A stretch of DNA of 32,632 nt, from assembly GCF_009900765.1 (NCBI RefSeq), contig NZ_JAAABL010000040.1, forward strand, positions 1 through 32,632, read 5' to 3'. The position numbers and the translations under genes were made by a program. The notes under the pieces were generated by a model. That model was not told where the DNA came from. It saw only the letters and a program-made list of their open reading frames with translations, and did no database searches. This DNA is from Rhodovarius lipocyclicus (lineage in GTDB: Bacteria > Pseudomonadota > Alphaproteobacteria > Acetobacterales > Acetobacteraceae). Positions 32,421 to 32,632 of the stretch are shown here, in pieces. Numbering within the stretch: the stretch's first letter is position 1; each line of letters begins with the position of its first letter.

Positions 32421-32632
32421 CTCAAGCGCCGGGCGGCGGCATCCGCCGCCTTGGCTTACGCCGGACTACCGGCGGCGCCCGTTCGGGCGCTTGGCAATTT
32501 TTTGCCCCTCAAGCGCCGGGCGGCGGCATCCGCCGCCTTGGCTTACGCCGGACTACCGGCGGCGCCCGTTCGGGCGCTTGGCAATTTTTTGCCCCTCAAG
32601 CGCCGGGCGGCGGCATCCGCCGCCTTGGCTTA
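32421..32632. repeat. Perfect 87-bp tandem repeat, running off the window
   Basis: The unit starts CTCAAGCGCCGGGCGG at 32421, 32508 and 32595. Two full copies and the first 38 bp of a third are identical by eye. Each unit holds several hairpins: GGCGGCGG-CAT-CCGCCGCC, CGCCGG-ACTA-CCGGCG, GCGCCC-GTTC-GGGCGC, and GGCAA-TTTT-TTGCC. No gene is seen in it. It is not a CRISPR array because there are no unique spacers. Confidence 0.9.

Noticed and set aside
32421-32632. CRISPR array
   Set aside because: The 87-bp units are contiguous and identical with no variable spacers, and no cas gene is nearby.

Overview
The window looks like chromosomal DNA from a high-GC alphaproteobacterium, most likely of the Acetobacteraceae/Roseomonas type. 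The reasons are the strongly GC-rich third codon positions, the alphaproteobacterial DUF1489 protein, an orphan TctC-type periplasmic binding protein, and housekeeping genes (sucA-sucB, metK, trmB, a NifU-like scaffold) whose proteins read as alphaproteobacterial. This placement is by eye; no database search was run. I saw no tRNA, rRNA, CRISPR array, insertion sequence or phage structural gene.

Layout. 0.2-5.1 kb: one very large DUF4011 helicase with a C-terminal Vsr-like nuclease, related to the single-gene Hhe anti-phage group. 5.1-7.05 kb: a methyltransferase and a TctC-type binding protein, bracketed by two inverted copies of a ~114-bp hairpin-rich repeat, each placed exactly between convergent genes. 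7.1-11.7 kb (minus strand): acyl-CoA synthetase, a crotonase without its catalytic glutamates, a DapA-family aldolase, a small Rossmann-like protein and an isochorismatase-fold amidase. These face away from an M20 amidohydrolase (11.8-13.2 kb). 13.2-14.6 kb: a membrane protein, DUF1489 and a Tyr/Gly-rich mini-lipoprotein.

14.6-20 kb: the metabolic centrepiece. A tightly packed minus-strand operon encodes a NicX-like 2,5-dihydroxypyridine dioxygenase, an alpha/beta hydrolase, an acyl-CoA dehydrogenase and an acyl-CoA ligase. It diverges from a marR gene across an AT-rich spacer carrying perfect palindromes. The set resembles the lower nicotinate pathway (NicX, hydrolase, MarR) joined to CoA-thioester chemistry, and may be an undescribed N-heterocycle route. 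20-23.8 kb: a DUF1796 putative peptidase, then a marR-DHA2 MFS-HlyD drug-efflux operon with a 28-bp operator filling the space between -35 and -10.

23.9-32.4 kb: a small basic protein, sucB and sucA, trmB, metK and, divergent from metK, a NifU/Nfu gene. Between metK and trmB lies a compact AT-rich island of three overlapping small unknown genes with its own promoter. It abuts trmB so closely that trmB has only a TTG start. This is the strongest candidate here for an undescribed acquired system. The window ends inside perfect 87-bp tandem repeats containing several hairpins.
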